64,000 bases of DNA from Affinirhizobium lemnae (GTDB lineage Bacteria; Pseudomonadota; Alphaproteobacteria; Rhizobiales; Rhizobiaceae), in the NCBI RefSeq assembly GCF_022968395.1, contig NZ_JALJQZ010000001.1, forward strand, positions 215,833 to 279,832, written 5' to 3'. Both the position numbers and the translations under genes were made by a program. This document shows positions 7,979 through 18,176 of the stretch, piece after piece; the first letter of the stretch is position 1; every line of letters begins with the position of its first letter. The notes under the pieces were generated by a model, which did not search any database, was not told the origin of the DNA, and was given only the letters and a program-made list of their open reading frames with translations.

Positions 7979-8052
7979 TGGCTGGGGAACCTGGATTCGA
8001 ACCAAGATTAACGGAGTCAGAGTCCGCCGTTCTACCATTGAACTATTCCCCA
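7979..8052 (-). tRNA. tRNA-Gln (anticodon CTG)
   Basis: A complete 74-nt tRNA on the minus strand. Acceptor stem TGGGGAA pairs with TTCCCCA, followed by G and an encoded CCA (7979-7981). The anticodon stem GCGGA/TCCGT encloses loop CTCTGAC, giving anticodon CTG (reads CAG, Gln). The T-arm is CTTGG-TTCGAAT-CCAGG. Its 3' end faces the atypical HEPN region, a usual orientation for elements inserted at tRNA 3' ends. Confidence 0.96.
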
Positions 8053-8389
8053 ATCGCAAGGAGCTACGCCCTTGTAATGGCGATGCAGGCTTTCGTCGGA
8101 GAAGAAGCCCGATGCATTTTTACCCCGCAACATCGTGAGCGCCCTTCTAACAGAATTCCGCAGGTGATCAAGAGCGGTCGGCAAGTTTTTTGAGGAGAGC
8201 TGAAATTTTCCCGTGTGGTGAAAAATGCGCCGTCCGTCGGGGAGCATTCTCGGCATGATTTGCCTCTTCAAGCTTTCTGGATAAAGCCATTGGCGAATTC
8301 GCCAGAGGCTGTTATCCTGTTGCCAACGAAACGATTAACGCCGCTGCGGGCAAGCAATGCTCTGGGCGCGGCCATGGAATAAGACAGTG
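8053..8389. other. Divergent intergenic region tRNA-Gln / ppx
   Basis: About 340 bp separating the tRNA-Gln 5' end from ppx, so it must hold a promoter for each. I see no confident promoter pair, repeat or gene. The T-run at 8187-8192 lies within non-coding sequence and is not preceded by a clear stem. Confidence 0.4.
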
Positions 8390-10072
8390 ATGAACCCCGA
8401 TAGCGGCGGAAAGCCGCCCGTAGGTGGTACGTCGGCAGATGGGCGACCCGGGGGTAAACCCCGCCGTCGCCGCAGGGCGAAACGGGGCGGCAAGCAGATT
8501 GCTGCGCCTGAAGGCTCGCGTGTACACGACGCGCAGGCCCGTTCTGAAGTCCGACGGCCGGAAACACAGGAACAACTCTCCCCGCGAAAGCGAAAGCGCC
8601 GCCGTGCGCGTGGCAACGGCCAGTCTGGCGGATCGCCGGGCGGTAGCGCGGGTGCGCAAGCGGGCGCAGCGGGACCTGCAAATGCCGATGCTCAATCGGG
8701 GCCGGACGCGACGTCGGCCAAGTCGGCTAACGCGGCAGGTCATGCGCCAAATGCAGGCCGGCGCAAGGGGCGAGGCAAGAAGGCGCACCAGGCGCGTGGT
8801 CTGCAGGGGCGCCCGCTCGCCACGCAGTCTCATGGGCATGGAAAGGGCGGGGCGGGTGCGAAAGCGCTCCAGACTTCTCCCTCGATGGCAACTACTGGCA
8901 CGGCAAAGCCGCATCAGGCGAAAGGCGGCCATTCAAAGGGCCCGGCGCACCTCAGGCATGCTTCCGATCAACCGGCACGCACGTCATCTGGCGGTGACCA
9001 GTTCGCGGACCAGCGCCGACGCTCGCAGGCCGATGATCTCTACGCGGCGCTCGATCTTGGCACCAATAACTGCCGTCTGCTGATTGCACAGCCAACGCGC
9101 CCGGGGCAGTTCCGCGTCGTGGATGCGTTCTCGCGCATTGTTCGTCTGGGTGAAGGACTGGCCGCGACCGGAAGGCTTTCCGACGAGGCCATGGATCGTG
9201 CCGTAGAGGCGCTCAAAATCTGCGCTTCCAAGCTTGCCTCCCGCCAGATCCGCAAGATGCGTTTGATTGCGACGGAGGCCTGCCGTGCAGCGGCCAATGG
9301 CGAGGATTTCCTTGAGCGTGTCACCCGCGAGACCGGACTGACGCTGGAAATCATCGATCGGGAAACGGAAGCGCGGCTTGCCGTCTCCGGCTGCTCGTCG
9401 CTGGTCGGGCGCGAAGCGCGCTCGGTCGTTCTGTTTGACATCGGCGGCGGCTCGTCTGAAATCGCGGTCATTCGCATTCAGGACAATCGCTCCAGCCGGT
9501 TGGCCAACCACATCACGCACTGGACATCGCTGCCGGTGGGCGTGGTTACACTTTCGGAGCGCCATGGTGGGCGCGATGTCACACCCACCGTTTTCTCGGC
9601 CATGGTGGCGGAGGTCGAAACCATGCTTGCAGGTTTCGATTGCCCGAACTTTGGTGAAACCGACGGTCAGGAGCCGGATCCCGAATTCCACCTTATCGGA
9701 ACCTCTGGCACGGTAACGACGCTTGCCGGCGTTCACCTCGATCTGCCACGCTATGATCGCCGCAAGGTGGATGGGCTCTGGTTGTCGGACGCGGAAGTCA
9801 GCGCCATGCAGGAGAAACTTCTGTCCTGGGATTTCGAGGGCAGGGCAACCAATCCCTGCATTGGGCCGGACAGGGCAGATCTGGTGCTCGCCGGATGTGC
9901 CATTCTGGAGGCTATCCGCCGTCGCTGGCCATCGCGACGCATGCGTGTCGCCGACCGCGGCCTTCGTGAAGGCCTGCTGACAGATATGATGGCGGATGAT
10001 GGTGTCTGGCGCCGCGCGCGCGGACGCCGCGCTGAACATTCGGCCCGCAGTGCCGGGGAGACGCACAGATGA
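8390..10072 (+). CDS. ppx: Ppx/GppA phosphatase (exopolyphosphatase) with long low-complexity N-terminus
   Basis: Hydrolyses polyphosphate and/or pppGpp in this family. About 560 residues. Roughly the first 220 are Gly/Ala/Arg/Lys/Gln-rich low complexity (a [15 protein letters not shown] block near the start). The ASKHA-fold catalytic part follows: [17 protein letters not shown] (phosphate loop), [26 protein letters not shown] and [13 protein letters not shown]. Family members are normally near 300-500 residues, so the tail is an addition. The start is uncertain: ATG 8390 is preferred over an in-frame ATG at 8357. The stop overlaps the rlmE start by 4 bp, implying co-transcription. Confidence 0.88.
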   Translation: MNPDSGGKPPVGGTSADGRPGGKPRRRRRAKRGGKQIAAPEGSRVHDAQARSEVRRPETQEQLSPRKRKRRRARGNGQSGGSPGGSAGAQAGAAGPANADAQSGPDATSAKSANAAGHAPNAGRRKGRGKKAHQARGLQGRPLATQSHGHGKGGAGAKALQTSPSMATTGTAKPHQAKGGHSKGPAHLRHASDQPARTSSGGDQFADQRRRSQADDLYAALDLGTNNCRLLIAQPTRPGQFRVVDAFSRIVRLGEGLAATGRLSDEAMDRAVEALKICASKLASRQIRKMRLIATEACRAAANGEDFLERVTRETGLTLEIIDRETEARLAVSGCSSLVGREARSVVLFDIGGGSSEIAVIRIQDNRSSRLANHITHWTSLPVGVVTLSERHGGRDVTPTVFSAMVAEVETMLAGFDCPNFGETDGQEPDPEFHLIGTSGTVTTLAGVHLDLPRYDRRKVDGLWLSDAEVSAMQEKLLSWDFEGRATNPCIGPDRADLVLAGCAILEAIRRRWPSRRMRVADRGLREGLLTDMMADDGVWRRARGRRAEHSARSAGETHR

Positions 10073-10800
10073 CGAAAACACCGATCGGCCGAAAGCTCGG
10101 TCAAAAGGTCAAGAAGGGCAAGCTCAAGGCGTCGTCTCGCCGATGGCTGGAGCGTCATATCAACGACCCCTATGTCCAGCGGGCGAAGCTGGAGGGATAT
10201 CGCGCCCGTGCCGCTTTCAAGCTGCTGGAAATCGACGAGAAGCACCAGATCCTGAAGGGCGCTCGCCGGATCATTGACCTTGGCGCCGCGCCCGGAAGCT
10301 GGTCGCAGATTGCCGCGAAAGTGACCGGATCGACGGAGGAGGATGTGCGCGTTGCGGCCATCGACTTCCTCGAAGTCGCACCCATTCCCGGTGTCAAGAT
10401 CCTGCAACTCGACTTTCTGGATGATGATGCGCCACGCCAGCTGATGGAAGCTGTTGGCGGAACGCCAAACCTCGTGATGTCCGATATGGCGGCGCCGACC
10501 ACCGGCCACCAGAAGACGGACCACCTGCGCACCATGCATCTGTGCGAAGTGGCGGCCTATTTCGCTGTAGAAGTTCTGGCGGAAGGTGGGCACTTTCTGG
10601 CGAAAACCTTCCAGGGCGGTACGGAGAAAGATCTGCTGAACATGCTCAAGCAGAATTTTCGGCAGGTCATGCACATCAAGCCTGCCTCCTCCCGTTCCGA
10701 ATCGGTCGAAATGTTCCTGCTGGCCAAGGGCTTCAAAGGCCGCAAGGCTGTTCAGGATGCGGAAGATGCTACAATCGAGAGCGAGACCGCTGAGGAGTAG
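10069..10800 (+). CDS. rlmE: 23S rRNA (uridine2552-2'-O)-methyltransferase RlmE
   Basis: SAM-dependent 2'-O-methyltransferase of the FtsJ/RrmJ family that acts on U2552 in the A-loop of 23S rRNA. The 243-residue protein shows the K-D-K-E tetrad setting: the Lys in [11 protein letters not shown], the SAM motif [12 protein letters not shown], the Asp in [11 protein letters not shown], the Lys in [10 protein letters not shown] and the Glu in [15 protein letters not shown]. The N-terminus is basic. It starts within the ppx stop codon (ATGA overlap). Confidence 0.93.
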   Translation: MTKTPIGRKLGQKVKKGKLKASSRRWLERHINDPYVQRAKLEGYRARAAFKLLEIDEKHQILKGARRIIDLGAAPGSWSQIAAKVTGSTEEDVRVAAIDFLEVAPIPGVKILQLDFLDDDAPRQLMEAVGGTPNLVMSDMAAPTTGHQKTDHLRTMHLCEVAAYFAVEVLAEGGHFLAKTFQGGTEKDLLNMLKQNFRQVMHIKPASSRSESVEMFLLAKGFKGRKAVQDAEDATIESETAEE

Positions 10801-10807
10801 CAGCGAT

Positions 10808-12250
10808 CTATTCGCCCGGCGCCTCTGCCGGATCGGCGGTTCTGATGCGATGGCCGGAGACGCTTGCGCCCGCATGGCGCGGTAGCGAGAGGATCGGGAT
10901 GATCGAACAGAGCGAGATCGCCGAGACGATCAGGAAGGCCAGATGAAAATCCGCCAGTTGCAGGTGCGTTCCTGAGATATAGGAGGAAGACTCCAGTACG
11001 AGCGCTGCAAAGGCCACGCCAAGCGCCAGACTGACCTGCTGCATGACGGAACTGATGGACGTTGCCTGGCTCGCCTCGTCATCTCCGATGTCGGAATAGC
11101 TCAGAGCATTTGCGCCCGTGAAGAACAGCGACCGCGCAAGGCCCGATGCAAATAGGAAAAACGTGATGATGAGCGGCGGCGTGGCTGCAGTGAACAGCGC
11201 GTTCACGGCGGTCATTGCCGCACCTGCGACGCTTGCGCTCATGAGTGCCGTTCTGAACCCGATGGCGGCGAAGGCACGCTTTGCAACAAACTTGACTGTC
11301 AGCGCGCCAGCAGCCCCGGCAAAAGTGGTGAGGCCCGATTGAAACGGCGTCATCCCGAAGCTCAGCTGCAACATCAACGGCATGAGAAAAGGAACGGCAC
11401 CGGTTGCTATTCGAAAAAGCGAACCGCTGGTGGTCGCAGCCCGGAAGGCCGTGTTGCGGAAGATCTCCAGTTTCAGGATGGGGTTCGGGTGACGCCGCGA
11501 ATGCAGGATGTAAAGCCCTCCGCAGAGTATGCCCAGCAGCGTCGTGCCGATGCCGATCGCTGGTGGCAGAGCCGGAAGACTGACGACGGATAGCCCGAAC
11601 ACGAGTCCTGCCGCCGCAACAGCGGTCAGAACGAACCCGATCTTGTCCAGCGGCGGCGCTCCGCGGGGAGGAATCTCCGGAAGATGCACGGAAGATAGCC
11701 AGATGCCGATGATCCCGATCGGTACATTGATGATGAAGATCCAGTGCCAGGTGAAATAGGTGGTGATAAAGCCGCCGATCGGCGGACCGGTCAGCGGGCC
11801 GACCAGTGCCGGAATCGTTAGCAGCGCCATGGCCGAAACGAGATCCTTGCGGTCCGTCGTTCTGAGCAGAACGAGGCGACCGATGGGTGTCATCATCGCG
11901 CCGCCCATGCCCTGCAGGAAGCGTGACATGACGAAGCTGAAGACGGACGAGGAAATCGCACAAAAAATCGAGCCGACGACGAAAACGCCGATGGCCAGCC
12001 GAAAAACGTTCTTCGCGCCGAACTTGTCTGCCATCCAGCCGCTGATCGGGATGAAGACCGCCAGCGACACCATATAGGAGGTAAGCGCCAGCTTGAGCGT
12101 GATCGGGCTTACGCCGAGATCCATCGCGATGGCCGGTAAAGCTGTCGAGATAACGGTGGAGTCCATGTGTTCCATGAACAGGGCTACGGCGAGGATCAGC
12201 GGTACGATGCGGTTCATGCGGTCACGCTCAACAAAGATTGTGTCACTCAC
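10808..12250 (-). CDS. MFS transporter, DHA2 (EmrB/QacA) drug-exporter type
   Basis: A 480-residue inner-membrane protein with many hydrophobic segments. The N-terminal FMEHMDSTVISTALPAIA is the conserved motif of 14-TM DHA2 exporters, and SRFLQGMGGAMMTPIGR and GPLTGPPIGGF match the family's loop and antiporter motifs. It is probably a proton-driven efflux pump; the substrate is unknown. It is divergent from the Tat-type metallo-hydrolase, with about 155 bp between the two starts. Confidence 0.88.
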   Translation of the reverse strand: MSDTIFVERDRMNRIVPLILAVALFMEHMDSTVISTALPAIAMDLGVSPITLKLALTSYMVSLAVFIPISGWMADKFGAKNVFRLAIGVFVVGSIFCAISSSVFSFVMSRFLQGMGGAMMTPIGRLVLLRTTDRKDLVSAMALLTIPALVGPLTGPPIGGFITTYFTWHWIFIINVPIGIIGIWLSSVHLPEIPPRGAPPLDKIGFVLTAVAAAGLVFGLSVVSLPALPPAIGIGTTLLGILCGGLYILHSRRHPNPILKLEIFRNTAFRAATTSGSLFRIATGAVPFLMPLMLQLSFGMTPFQSGLTTFAGAAGALTVKFVAKRAFAAIGFRTALMSASVAGAAMTAVNALFTAATPPLIITFFLFASGLARSLFFTGANALSYSDIGDDEASQATSISSVMQQVSLALGVAFAALVLESSSYISGTHLQLADFHLAFLIVSAISLCSIIPILSLPRHAGASVSGHRIRTADPAEAPGE

Positions 12251-12406
12251 TACGCCCCTCGCTTTCGCCTCGCCAGTGCTTTCACGCGACTGTGAGCATT
12301 TTCACGTCTACGTGAGCGGAGTTTTCATTATCGATACCTCCATTATCTCTCGGTCCGGTCGCGCAATCACGACGATCCGCGATTATCGTACTGTTTGGAG
12401 GGATAG

Positions 12407-13408
12407 ATGGCAGGATGGAAATTTGGACGGCGCGCACTTCTGGGCGCAACCGGTGCGGGAATTTTGGCGGCGCCGACAATTATCTCGAGTCGCGCCTTCG
12501 CGCAGACCGCTCCTCAAGCATCGACGGATAAAAGCATGACGACACAATTGCCGCCGGAGACGCACAGCTTCAAGCTGGGAGACTTCAAGGTTTTCGTTCT
12601 GAAGGATGGGGCAAGACCCTCCGGCAAACCGAATGAGACCTTCGGCACCAACCAGAGCGCGGATGCTGTCGGCGCCCTGCTGGCCGAGAATTTCCTGCCG
12701 AAGGACCAGTTCGTGAACTCCTTCGCTCCGGTCATTATCGATACCGGAAGCGATGTGGTGCTGTTCGACACGGGCCTTGGCCAGGCCGGACGCGCACAGG
12801 GTACGGGCCGACTGCTGGAAGGCATCAAGGCCGTTGGCTACAAGCCGGAAGACGTGACTGTTGTTGTAATCACCCACATGCATGGCGATCACATTGGCGG
12901 CCTGATGGAAGATGGAAAGCCGACCTTCGCTAATGCGCGCTACATCGCGGGCCAGGCGGAATATGACTTCTGGACCAATCCTGCCCGGGCTGGCACACCT
13001 GCAGAAGGCGGCCAGAAGGGCGTTCTGGCAAACGTCAAGCCGTTGGCGGAGAAGACGAAGTTCGTTGGTGACAATGCGTCCGTGACCTCCGGCATTACCG
13101 GCATGGCGGCCTTCGGTCATTCGCCGGGCCACATGATCTACAACGTCGAATCCGCGGGCAAGCGCCTGATCCTGACGGCAGATACGGCAAACCACTATGT
13201 GCTGTCGCTTCAAAAGCCGGAATGGGAAGTCCGCTTTGATATGGACAAGGCAGCCGCCGCCGCGACCCGCAAGAAGGTGTTCGATATGCTTGCGACCGAC
13301 AAGGTTGCCTTCCTTGGCTACCATATGCCGTTCCCGGCGGTCGGTTTCGTGGAAAAGAAGGATACCGGCTACCGATTCGTGCCGAAGAGCTACCAGTTCG
13401 ACATCTGA
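12407..13408 (+). CDS. MBL-fold metallo-hydrolase with Tat signal
   Basis: A 333-residue exported hydrolase. The N-terminus has a twin-arginine-type signal ([18 protein letters not shown], residues 6-23) and an AxA-like site near AFAQ (about 36-39). The metallo-beta-lactamase fold is shown by [11 protein letters not shown] (HxHxDH zinc motif, about residue 160), [11 protein letters not shown] and a late GYHMPFP histidine. The substrate is unknown; lactonases and various exported hydrolases share this fold. A terminator-like hairpin follows at 13435. Confidence 0.87.
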   Translation: MAGWKFGRRALLGATGAGILAAPTIISSRAFAQTAPQASTDKSMTTQLPPETHSFKLGDFKVFVLKDGARPSGKPNETFGTNQSADAVGALLAENFLPKDQFVNSFAPVIIDTGSDVVLFDTGLGQAGRAQGTGRLLEGIKAVGYKPEDVTVVVITHMHGDHIGGLMEDGKPTFANARYIAGQAEYDFWTNPARAGTPAEGGQKGVLANVKPLAEKTKFVGDNASVTSGITGMAAFGHSPGHMIYNVESAGKRLILTADTANHYVLSLQKPEWEVRFDMDKAAAAATRKKVFDMLATDKVAFLGYHMPFPAVGFVEKKDTGYRFVPKSYQFDI

Positions 13409-13434
13409 CAGCAGTCAGTTTTATGGATCTGAAG

Positions 13435-13463
13435 GCGGGGTATCGGAAGAAGCCCCGCTTTTT
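13435..13463 (+). terminator. Rho-independent terminator after the metallo-hydrolase
   Basis: Stem GCGGGG/CCCCGC (13435-13440, 13453-13458) with a 12-nt loop, followed directly by five T residues, 27 bp past the stop codon. It separates the metallo-hydrolase from guaB. Confidence 0.75.
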
Positions 13464-13578
13464 GCTATTCCCATCCTGTCATAACCGTGTTACCAGCCCT
13501 CGCCAACTTCCCATTCCTGAAGAACGCTTCCGGTATCTCCCGCCGGGACGGGCTTCCTATATTGTAAGGAAATTGGCC

Positions 13579-15072
13579 ATGGCTCGAATCATTGAATCCG
13601 CAACGGGCGCCGAAGCGCTGACTTTCGACGACGTGCTGCTGCAGCCGGGTCATTCCGAAGTCATGCCCGGACAGACGAATATAGCCACGCGCATTGCCCG
13701 CGACATCGATCTGTCGCTTCCGATCCTGTCGTCAGCCATGGATACGGTCACGGAAAGCCGTCTGGCAATCGCCATGGCACAGGCCGGTGGCATTGGCGTC
13801 ATTCATCGCAATCTGACCCCTGTCCAGCAGGCCGAAGAAGTACGCCAGGTCAAGAAGTTCGAGAGCGGCATGGTCGTCAATCCGGTCACCATCGGTCCGG
13901 ATGCCACGCTGGCCGAAGCTCTCTCTCTGATGAAGGCGCACGGCATTTCCGGCATTCCGGTGGTTGAAAACGGCGGTCGTCCCGGTCGGCTTGTCGGTAT
14001 CCTCACCAACCGTGACGTTCGCTTTGCCTCCAATCCGAACCAGAAGATCTACGAATTGATGACCCGCGAAAACCTCGTGACGGTCAAGGATGGCGTAGAC
14101 CAGCAGGAAGCCAAGCGCCTGCTTCATTCCCACCGCATCGAGAAGCTGCTCGTCGTCGACAATGACGGACGCTGCATCGGTCTGATCACCGTCAAGGACA
14201 TTGAAAAGTCGCAGCTGAACCCGCATGCGGCCAAGGATGCGCAGGGTCGTCTTCGCGTTGCCGCTGCAATTTCGACCGGTGACGACGGTGTCGAGCGTGC
14301 CGAACGCCTGATCGAGGCGGGTTGCGACGTGATCGTCGTCGATACGGCGCATGGACATAGCCAGAAGGTTCTGGACGCCGTCGCACACGTCAAGAAGATG
14401 TCGAATGCCATCCGCATCATCGCAGGTAATGTGGCAACGGGCGAGGGAACGCGTGCGCTCATCGATTCCGGTGCCGATTGCGTGAAGGTTGGTATCGGTC
14501 CCGGTTCGATCTGCACCACACGCGTTGTGGCAGGTGTTGGTGTGCCCCAGCTTGCAGCCGTCATGGCGGCTGTCGAGGAAGCCAACAAGCACGACATTCC
14601 GGTTATCGCCGATGGTGGCCTGAAATTCTCCGGCGACGTGGCAAAAGCCATTGCCGCCGGTGCATCTGCCGTCATGGTCGGCTCGTTGCTGGCCGGAACG
14701 GATGAAAGCCCGGGCGAGGTCTATCTGTACCAGGGTCGTTCCTTCAAGGCCTATCGCGGAATGGGGTCCGTTGGTGCCATGGCGCGCGGTTCGGCAGACC
14801 GCTATTTCCAGGCGGAAGTGCGCGATACGTTGAAGCTGGTGCCGGAAGGCATCGAAGGTCAGGTTCCCTACAAGGGTCCGGTGTCGGCCGTGCTTCATCA
14901 GCTTGCGGGCGGCCTGAAGGCGGCCATGGGCTATGTGGGTGGCAAGGACATCAAGGACTTCCAGGAAAGGGCGACCTTCGTACGCATCTCCGGCGCTGGC
15001 CTACGGGAAAGCCATCCGCATGGCGTCACCATTACCCGTGAAAGCCCTAACTATCCCGGCAGCGGCGGTTAA
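13579..15072 (+). CDS. guaB: Inosine-5'-monophosphate dehydrogenase
   Basis: Oxidises IMP to XMP with NAD+, the committed step of GMP synthesis. The 497-residue length is usual. The N-terminus ([19 protein letters not shown]) and [13 protein letters not shown] are characteristic; two CBS domains lie around residues 95-210; the catalytic-cysteine loop is [20 protein letters not shown] and the flap region is [21 protein letters not shown] 13579 is chosen over an upstream in-frame ATG (13423) that overlaps the previous terminator; AAGGA precedes it. Confidence 0.96.
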   Translation: MARIIESATGAEALTFDDVLLQPGHSEVMPGQTNIATRIARDIDLSLPILSSAMDTVTESRLAIAMAQAGGIGVIHRNLTPVQQAEEVRQVKKFESGMVVNPVTIGPDATLAEALSLMKAHGISGIPVVENGGRPGRLVGILTNRDVRFASNPNQKIYELMTRENLVTVKDGVDQQEAKRLLHSHRIEKLLVVDNDGRCIGLITVKDIEKSQLNPHAAKDAQGRLRVAAAISTGDDGVERAERLIEAGCDVIVVDTAHGHSQKVLDAVAHVKKMSNAIRIIAGNVATGEGTRALIDSGADCVKVGIGPGSICTTRVVAGVGVPQLAAVMAAVEEANKHDIPVIADGGLKFSGDVAKAIAAGASAVMVGSLLAGTDESPGEVYLYQGRSFKAYRGMGSVGAMARGSADRYFQAEVRDTLKLVPEGIEGQVPYKGPVSAVLHQLAGGLKAAMGYVGGKDIKDFQERATFVRISGAGLRESHPHGVTITRESPNYPGSGG

Positions 15073-15181
15073 TAAATAAAGTTCCATCTTCGCGACAGGC
15101 GCCATTGCCAGCCGCAACGCCCTGACTATTCTGGTGCTGCCCTGTTCATCACGCGGGGCTTCAGGGGATCAGGGGTAGACA

Positions 15182-15547
15182 ATGAGAAAACTGATTGCAG
15201 TCGCAGTTCTGGCCGCTCTTCCGGCCTTTCCCGTCCTCGGCCAGACGGTCGAGGCCGGTACTTATGATGTCCGCGGAACCAATCTGGACGGCAGCAAGTA
15301 TCAGGGCACGGCCCGCATCAAGCTGACCAGCGAAACGACGTGCTCCATCGAGTGGAAAACGGGCTCAACGTCGTCTACAGGTATCTGCATGCTCTACGAG
15401 AACGCGTTTGCCGCCTCCTACATTCTTGGTAAGGATGTCGGTCTGGTGGTCTATGAGGTAAAGGGCGATGGCGTGCTGGAAGGCGTCTGGACCGTATCCG
15501 GCGAGGATGGTTCCGGCACCGAGACGCTCCGTCTTCGACGTCAATAA
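15182..15547 (+). CDS. Small secreted hypothetical protein
   Basis: A 121-residue protein with a Sec-type signal peptide (MRKLIAVAVLAALPAFPVLG, cleavage near residue 20). The mature part is beta-rich, with TYDVRGTNLDGSKYQGTARIKL and a C-terminal GVWTVSGEDGSGTETLRLR. It has two cysteines that could form a disulfide (in TTCSIEW and GICML). Probably periplasmic. I do not recognise a function. Confidence 0.75.
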   Translation: MRKLIAVAVLAALPAFPVLGQTVEAGTYDVRGTNLDGSKYQGTARIKLTSETTCSIEWKTGSTSSTGICMLYENAFAASYILGKDVGLVVYEVKGDGVLEGVWTVSGEDGSGTETLRLRRQ

Positions 15548-15601
15548 GGGTAGGCACCGGAAGTGGCCACGTATTGCGGGAATGCCTGGAAAGGAATGTG
15601 A

Positions 15602-16021
15602 ATGATTTCGGATCAATCCATGATCTGGCCGATGTTTGCCCATGTCGTGCTTGTCTTCGTGCTCTACGTGCTTCTGTCACGCAGGCGCGTTGCGGCAGTC
15701 AAAGGTGGGCGGGCAACAGTGGCCCAGTTCCGCCAGAACCTGAGCGAGCCGGAAGACAGCCTGTTTGTGCATAACAACCTGAAGAACCAGTTTGAACTGC
15801 CGATCTTCTTCCATGTTGCCTGCATAGCGATCTACATCGTCAATGCGGACAATATCGGTACGGTCCTGCTCGCCTGGCTTTTTGTCATTTCCCGCTACGT
15901 GCACAGCTATATTCACATTTCCACGAACCATATTGCCCATCGTAGACCAGCTTTCATTGTGGGCTTTGGTGCGCTACTGATCATGTGGATCTGGCTCGCC
16001 ATCTGGATGGTGCTGACCTGA
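15602..16021 (+). CDS. MAPEG-family integral membrane protein
   Basis: A 139-residue membrane protein with four hydrophobic segments. The core FRQNLSEPEDSLFVHNNLKNQFELPIFF region and HSYIHISTNHIAHR are typical of the MAPEG superfamily (membrane-associated eicosanoid/glutathione metabolism proteins) as found in rhizobia. Enzyme activity is not established for this bacterial branch. AAGGA precedes the ATG. A terminator-like stem follows at 16085. Confidence 0.82.
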   Translation: MISDQSMIWPMFAHVVLVFVLYVLLSRRRVAAVKGGRATVAQFRQNLSEPEDSLFVHNNLKNQFELPIFFHVACIAIYIVNADNIGTVLLAWLFVISRYVHSYIHISTNHIAHRRPAFIVGFGALLIMWIWLAIWMVLT

Positions 16022-16084
16022 GTCAGATGCTCAAATCCAGGTAGTTGAGGCAGATCAACACGCCGATGCTCAATCTCATCTAGA

Positions 16085-16124
16085 CAAGGTTCGGGCTGCT
16101 CGACCGCCCGGACCTTGTTGTTTC
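16085..16124 (+). terminator. Terminator-like hairpin after the MAPEG gene
   Basis: A 12-bp stem (16085-16096 with 16106-16117, one G-U pair) and a 9-nt loop, followed by a T-rich tail (TTGTTTC). It lies just before the alcohol dehydrogenase start and could equally be a transcript-leader structure. Confidence 0.55.
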
Positions 16125-16140
16125 TAGATGGAGTTCAATC

Positions 16141-17169
16141 ATGGCTTGGACAATGAAAGCTGCCGTGGTGCGTGCCTTCGGGCAGCCGCTCGCAATCGAG
16201 GAAGTGGCAGTTCCGGAGCCGGGCCCAGGCCAGCTTCTCGTGAAGTACATGGCGACTGGCGTGTGCCATACGGATCTCCATGCCGCCAATGGCGATTGGC
16301 CGGTCAAGCCGAACCCTCCCTTTATTCCGGGCCATGAGGGCGTGGGCTTCGTGGCCAAACTCGGTGCCGGCGTGAAATCCGTGAAAGAGGGCGATCGTGT
16401 GGGCGTTCCGTGGCTGCACACGGCATGCGGTTGCTGCTCGCCCTGCCGCACGGGATGGGAAACATTGTGCGGCTCGCAGCAGAATACCGGCTATTCGGTC
16501 AACGGCACCTTCGCACAATATGGCCTGGCCGATCCCGCCTTTGTCGGAAAGATACCGGACAATCTCGAATTCGGACCGGCAGCCCCGATCCTGTGTGCGG
16601 GCGTGACCGTCTACAAGGGTCTCAAGGAAACGGAAGTCAGGCCGGGGGAATGGGTGGTCATCTCGGGCATCGGCGGGCTGGGCCATCTGGCCGTTCAATA
16701 TGCCAAGGCCATGGGCATGCATGTTGTTGCTGCAGACATCTTCGATGACAAGCTGGCGCTGGCCAAAACCTTCGGTGCCGATCTGACCGTCAATGGTCGG
16801 GATGCCGATGCCATCGCGCAGGTTCAGAAGGCAACAGGTGGCGTTCACGGCGCATTGGTGACGGCTGTCTCGCCCAAGGCTATGGAGCAGGCCTATGGTT
16901 TCCTGCGCTCCAAGGGCACCATGTCGCTCGTCGGGCTGCCACCTGGTTTCATCTCTCTGCCCGTGTTCGATACGGTGCTGAAGCGCATCACCGTGCGCGG
17001 ATCGATCGTCGGCACACGGCAGGATCTGGAGGAAAGCCTGATGTTCGCGGGCGAAGGCAAGGTTGCCTCGCATTTCTCGTGGGACCGGATCGAAAACATC
17101 AACGACATCTTCCACCGCATGGAGGCGGGCAAGATCGATGGACGTATCGTCCTGGATCTAACAACCTGA
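16141..17169 (+). CDS. adhP: Zinc-dependent alcohol dehydrogenase, AdhP type
   Basis: NAD-dependent alcohol/acetaldehyde oxidoreductase, 342 residues. The catalytic zinc ligands are in GVCHTDLHA, GHEGVGFV and the later cysteine region (ILCAGVTVYKGLK). The structural-zinc cysteines are in CGCCSPCRTGWETLC. The Rossmann motif is GIGGLGHLAVQYAKAMG (about residue 178). The AdhP/AdhA class is well supported; the physiological alcohol is not. A short GC-rich hairpin follows before the dienelactone hydrolase. Confidence 0.92.
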   Translation: MAWTMKAAVVRAFGQPLAIEEVAVPEPGPGQLLVKYMATGVCHTDLHAANGDWPVKPNPPFIPGHEGVGFVAKLGAGVKSVKEGDRVGVPWLHTACGCCSPCRTGWETLCGSQQNTGYSVNGTFAQYGLADPAFVGKIPDNLEFGPAAPILCAGVTVYKGLKETEVRPGEWVVISGIGGLGHLAVQYAKAMGMHVVAADIFDDKLALAKTFGADLTVNGRDADAIAQVQKATGGVHGALVTAVSPKAMEQAYGFLRSKGTMSLVGLPPGFISLPVFDTVLKRITVRGSIVGTRQDLEESLMFAGEGKVASHFSWDRIENINDIFHRMEAGKIDGRIVLDLTT

Positions 17170-17202
17170 TTCTCACGTAGAAGTGTATGCGAAGACAATA
17201 AT

Positions 17203-17222
17203 GAGCGGCTGTCTGGCCGCTC
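17203..17222 (+). terminator. Short hairpin after adhP
   Basis: Perfect 7-bp stem GAGCGGC/GCCGCTC with a 6-nt loop, 34 bp after the adhP stop. The T-tail is weak (GACTTGTTCC), so termination efficiency is doubtful. Confidence 0.4.
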
Positions 17223-17268
17223 GACTTGTTCCATCTTCTTCGCATAACGATCAAACGGAGGAAGAGCA

Positions 17269-18156
17269 GTGACCGAAGAAGCGGGCAAGCCGAACATCAC
17301 GCAGGCCATGATCGACGCCTACGATGAATACACCCATCTCAGTCTTGACCGTCGGAAGTTCATGGAAAGGTTGACGGTCCTTGCAGGCTCTGGCGCAGCC
17401 GCGGCAACCATCGCTCCCATGCTCGCGGCAAATAGCGCGCAGGCCGCCATGGTGGCTGCGGATGATAGCCGTGTCGCCGGTCAGGATGTCACCTATCCCG
17501 GTGCCTCGGGTGAGATGAAGGGCTATCTCGTCACGCCGAAATCCGCTTCTGGCCCATTGGGATCTGTCATCGTCATCCATGAAAATCGCGGCTTGAACGA
17601 GCATATTCGTGATGTCGCCCGCCGCGTGGCTGTCGATGGCTTCGTGGTACTTGCGCCGGATTTCCTGTCTCCGCAGGGCGGCACACCGTCGAACGAGGAC
17701 AAGGCACGCGAGATGTTCAGCACGCTCGACATGGCCCAAACGGTCGCCAATGGCGAGGCCACACGGGCATTTCTCGCCAAGCGTCAGGGCGCCAATGGCA
17801 AGGTGGGTGCGGTTGGTTTCTGCTGGGGAGGCGGCCTGGTCAATCGCATGGCCACCAAGTCACCGGAGTTGAACGCAGGCGTCGCCTATTATGGCACGCA
17901 GGCACCGGCAGCCGATGTTCCTGCCATCAAGGCGCCGCTCCTGCTGCATTATGCGGGTCTCGATGAACGGATCAATGCCGGGATCGACGCCTACAAGAAA
18001 GCGCTGACGGATAACGGCAAGACATTCGAGATCTTCATCTATGACGGCGTCAACCACGCCTTCAACAATGATACCTCGGCGGCGCGCTACGACAAGGCTG
18101 CAGCCGATCTTGCCTGGAGCCGCACGACAGCCTTCTTCAAGAAGTATCTGGCCTGA
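17269..18156 (+). CDS. Dienelactone hydrolase family protein with twin-arginine-like N-terminus
   Basis: A 295-residue alpha/beta hydrolase. After about 25 leader residues there is DRRKFMERLTVLAGSGAAAA, a twin-arginine-like hydrophobic segment suggesting export. The catalytic triad can be placed: Cys in VGFCWGGGLV, Asp in YAGLDERINA and His in DGVNHAFNND, matching carboxymethylenebutenolidase-type enzymes. IHENRGLNEHIRDVARR is also characteristic. The substrate is unknown. It is convergent with the LysR gene. Confidence 0.87.
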   Translation: MTEEAGKPNITQAMIDAYDEYTHLSLDRRKFMERLTVLAGSGAAAATIAPMLAANSAQAAMVAADDSRVAGQDVTYPGASGEMKGYLVTPKSASGPLGSVIVIHENRGLNEHIRDVARRVAVDGFVVLAPDFLSPQGGTPSNEDKAREMFSTLDMAQTVANGEATRAFLAKRQGANGKVGAVGFCWGGGLVNRMATKSPELNAGVAYYGTQAPAADVPAIKAPLLLHYAGLDERINAGIDAYKKALTDNGKTFEIFIYDGVNHAFNNDTSAARYDKAAADLAWSRTTAFFKKYLA

Positions 18157-18176
18157 TCGCAGTGGATGTTGCCCGG

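Noticed and set aside
13423..13578. Longer guaB product starting at 13423
   Set aside because: The added region overlaps a terminator stem and has no similarity to IMP dehydrogenase N-termini; the ATG at 13579 gives the standard start.
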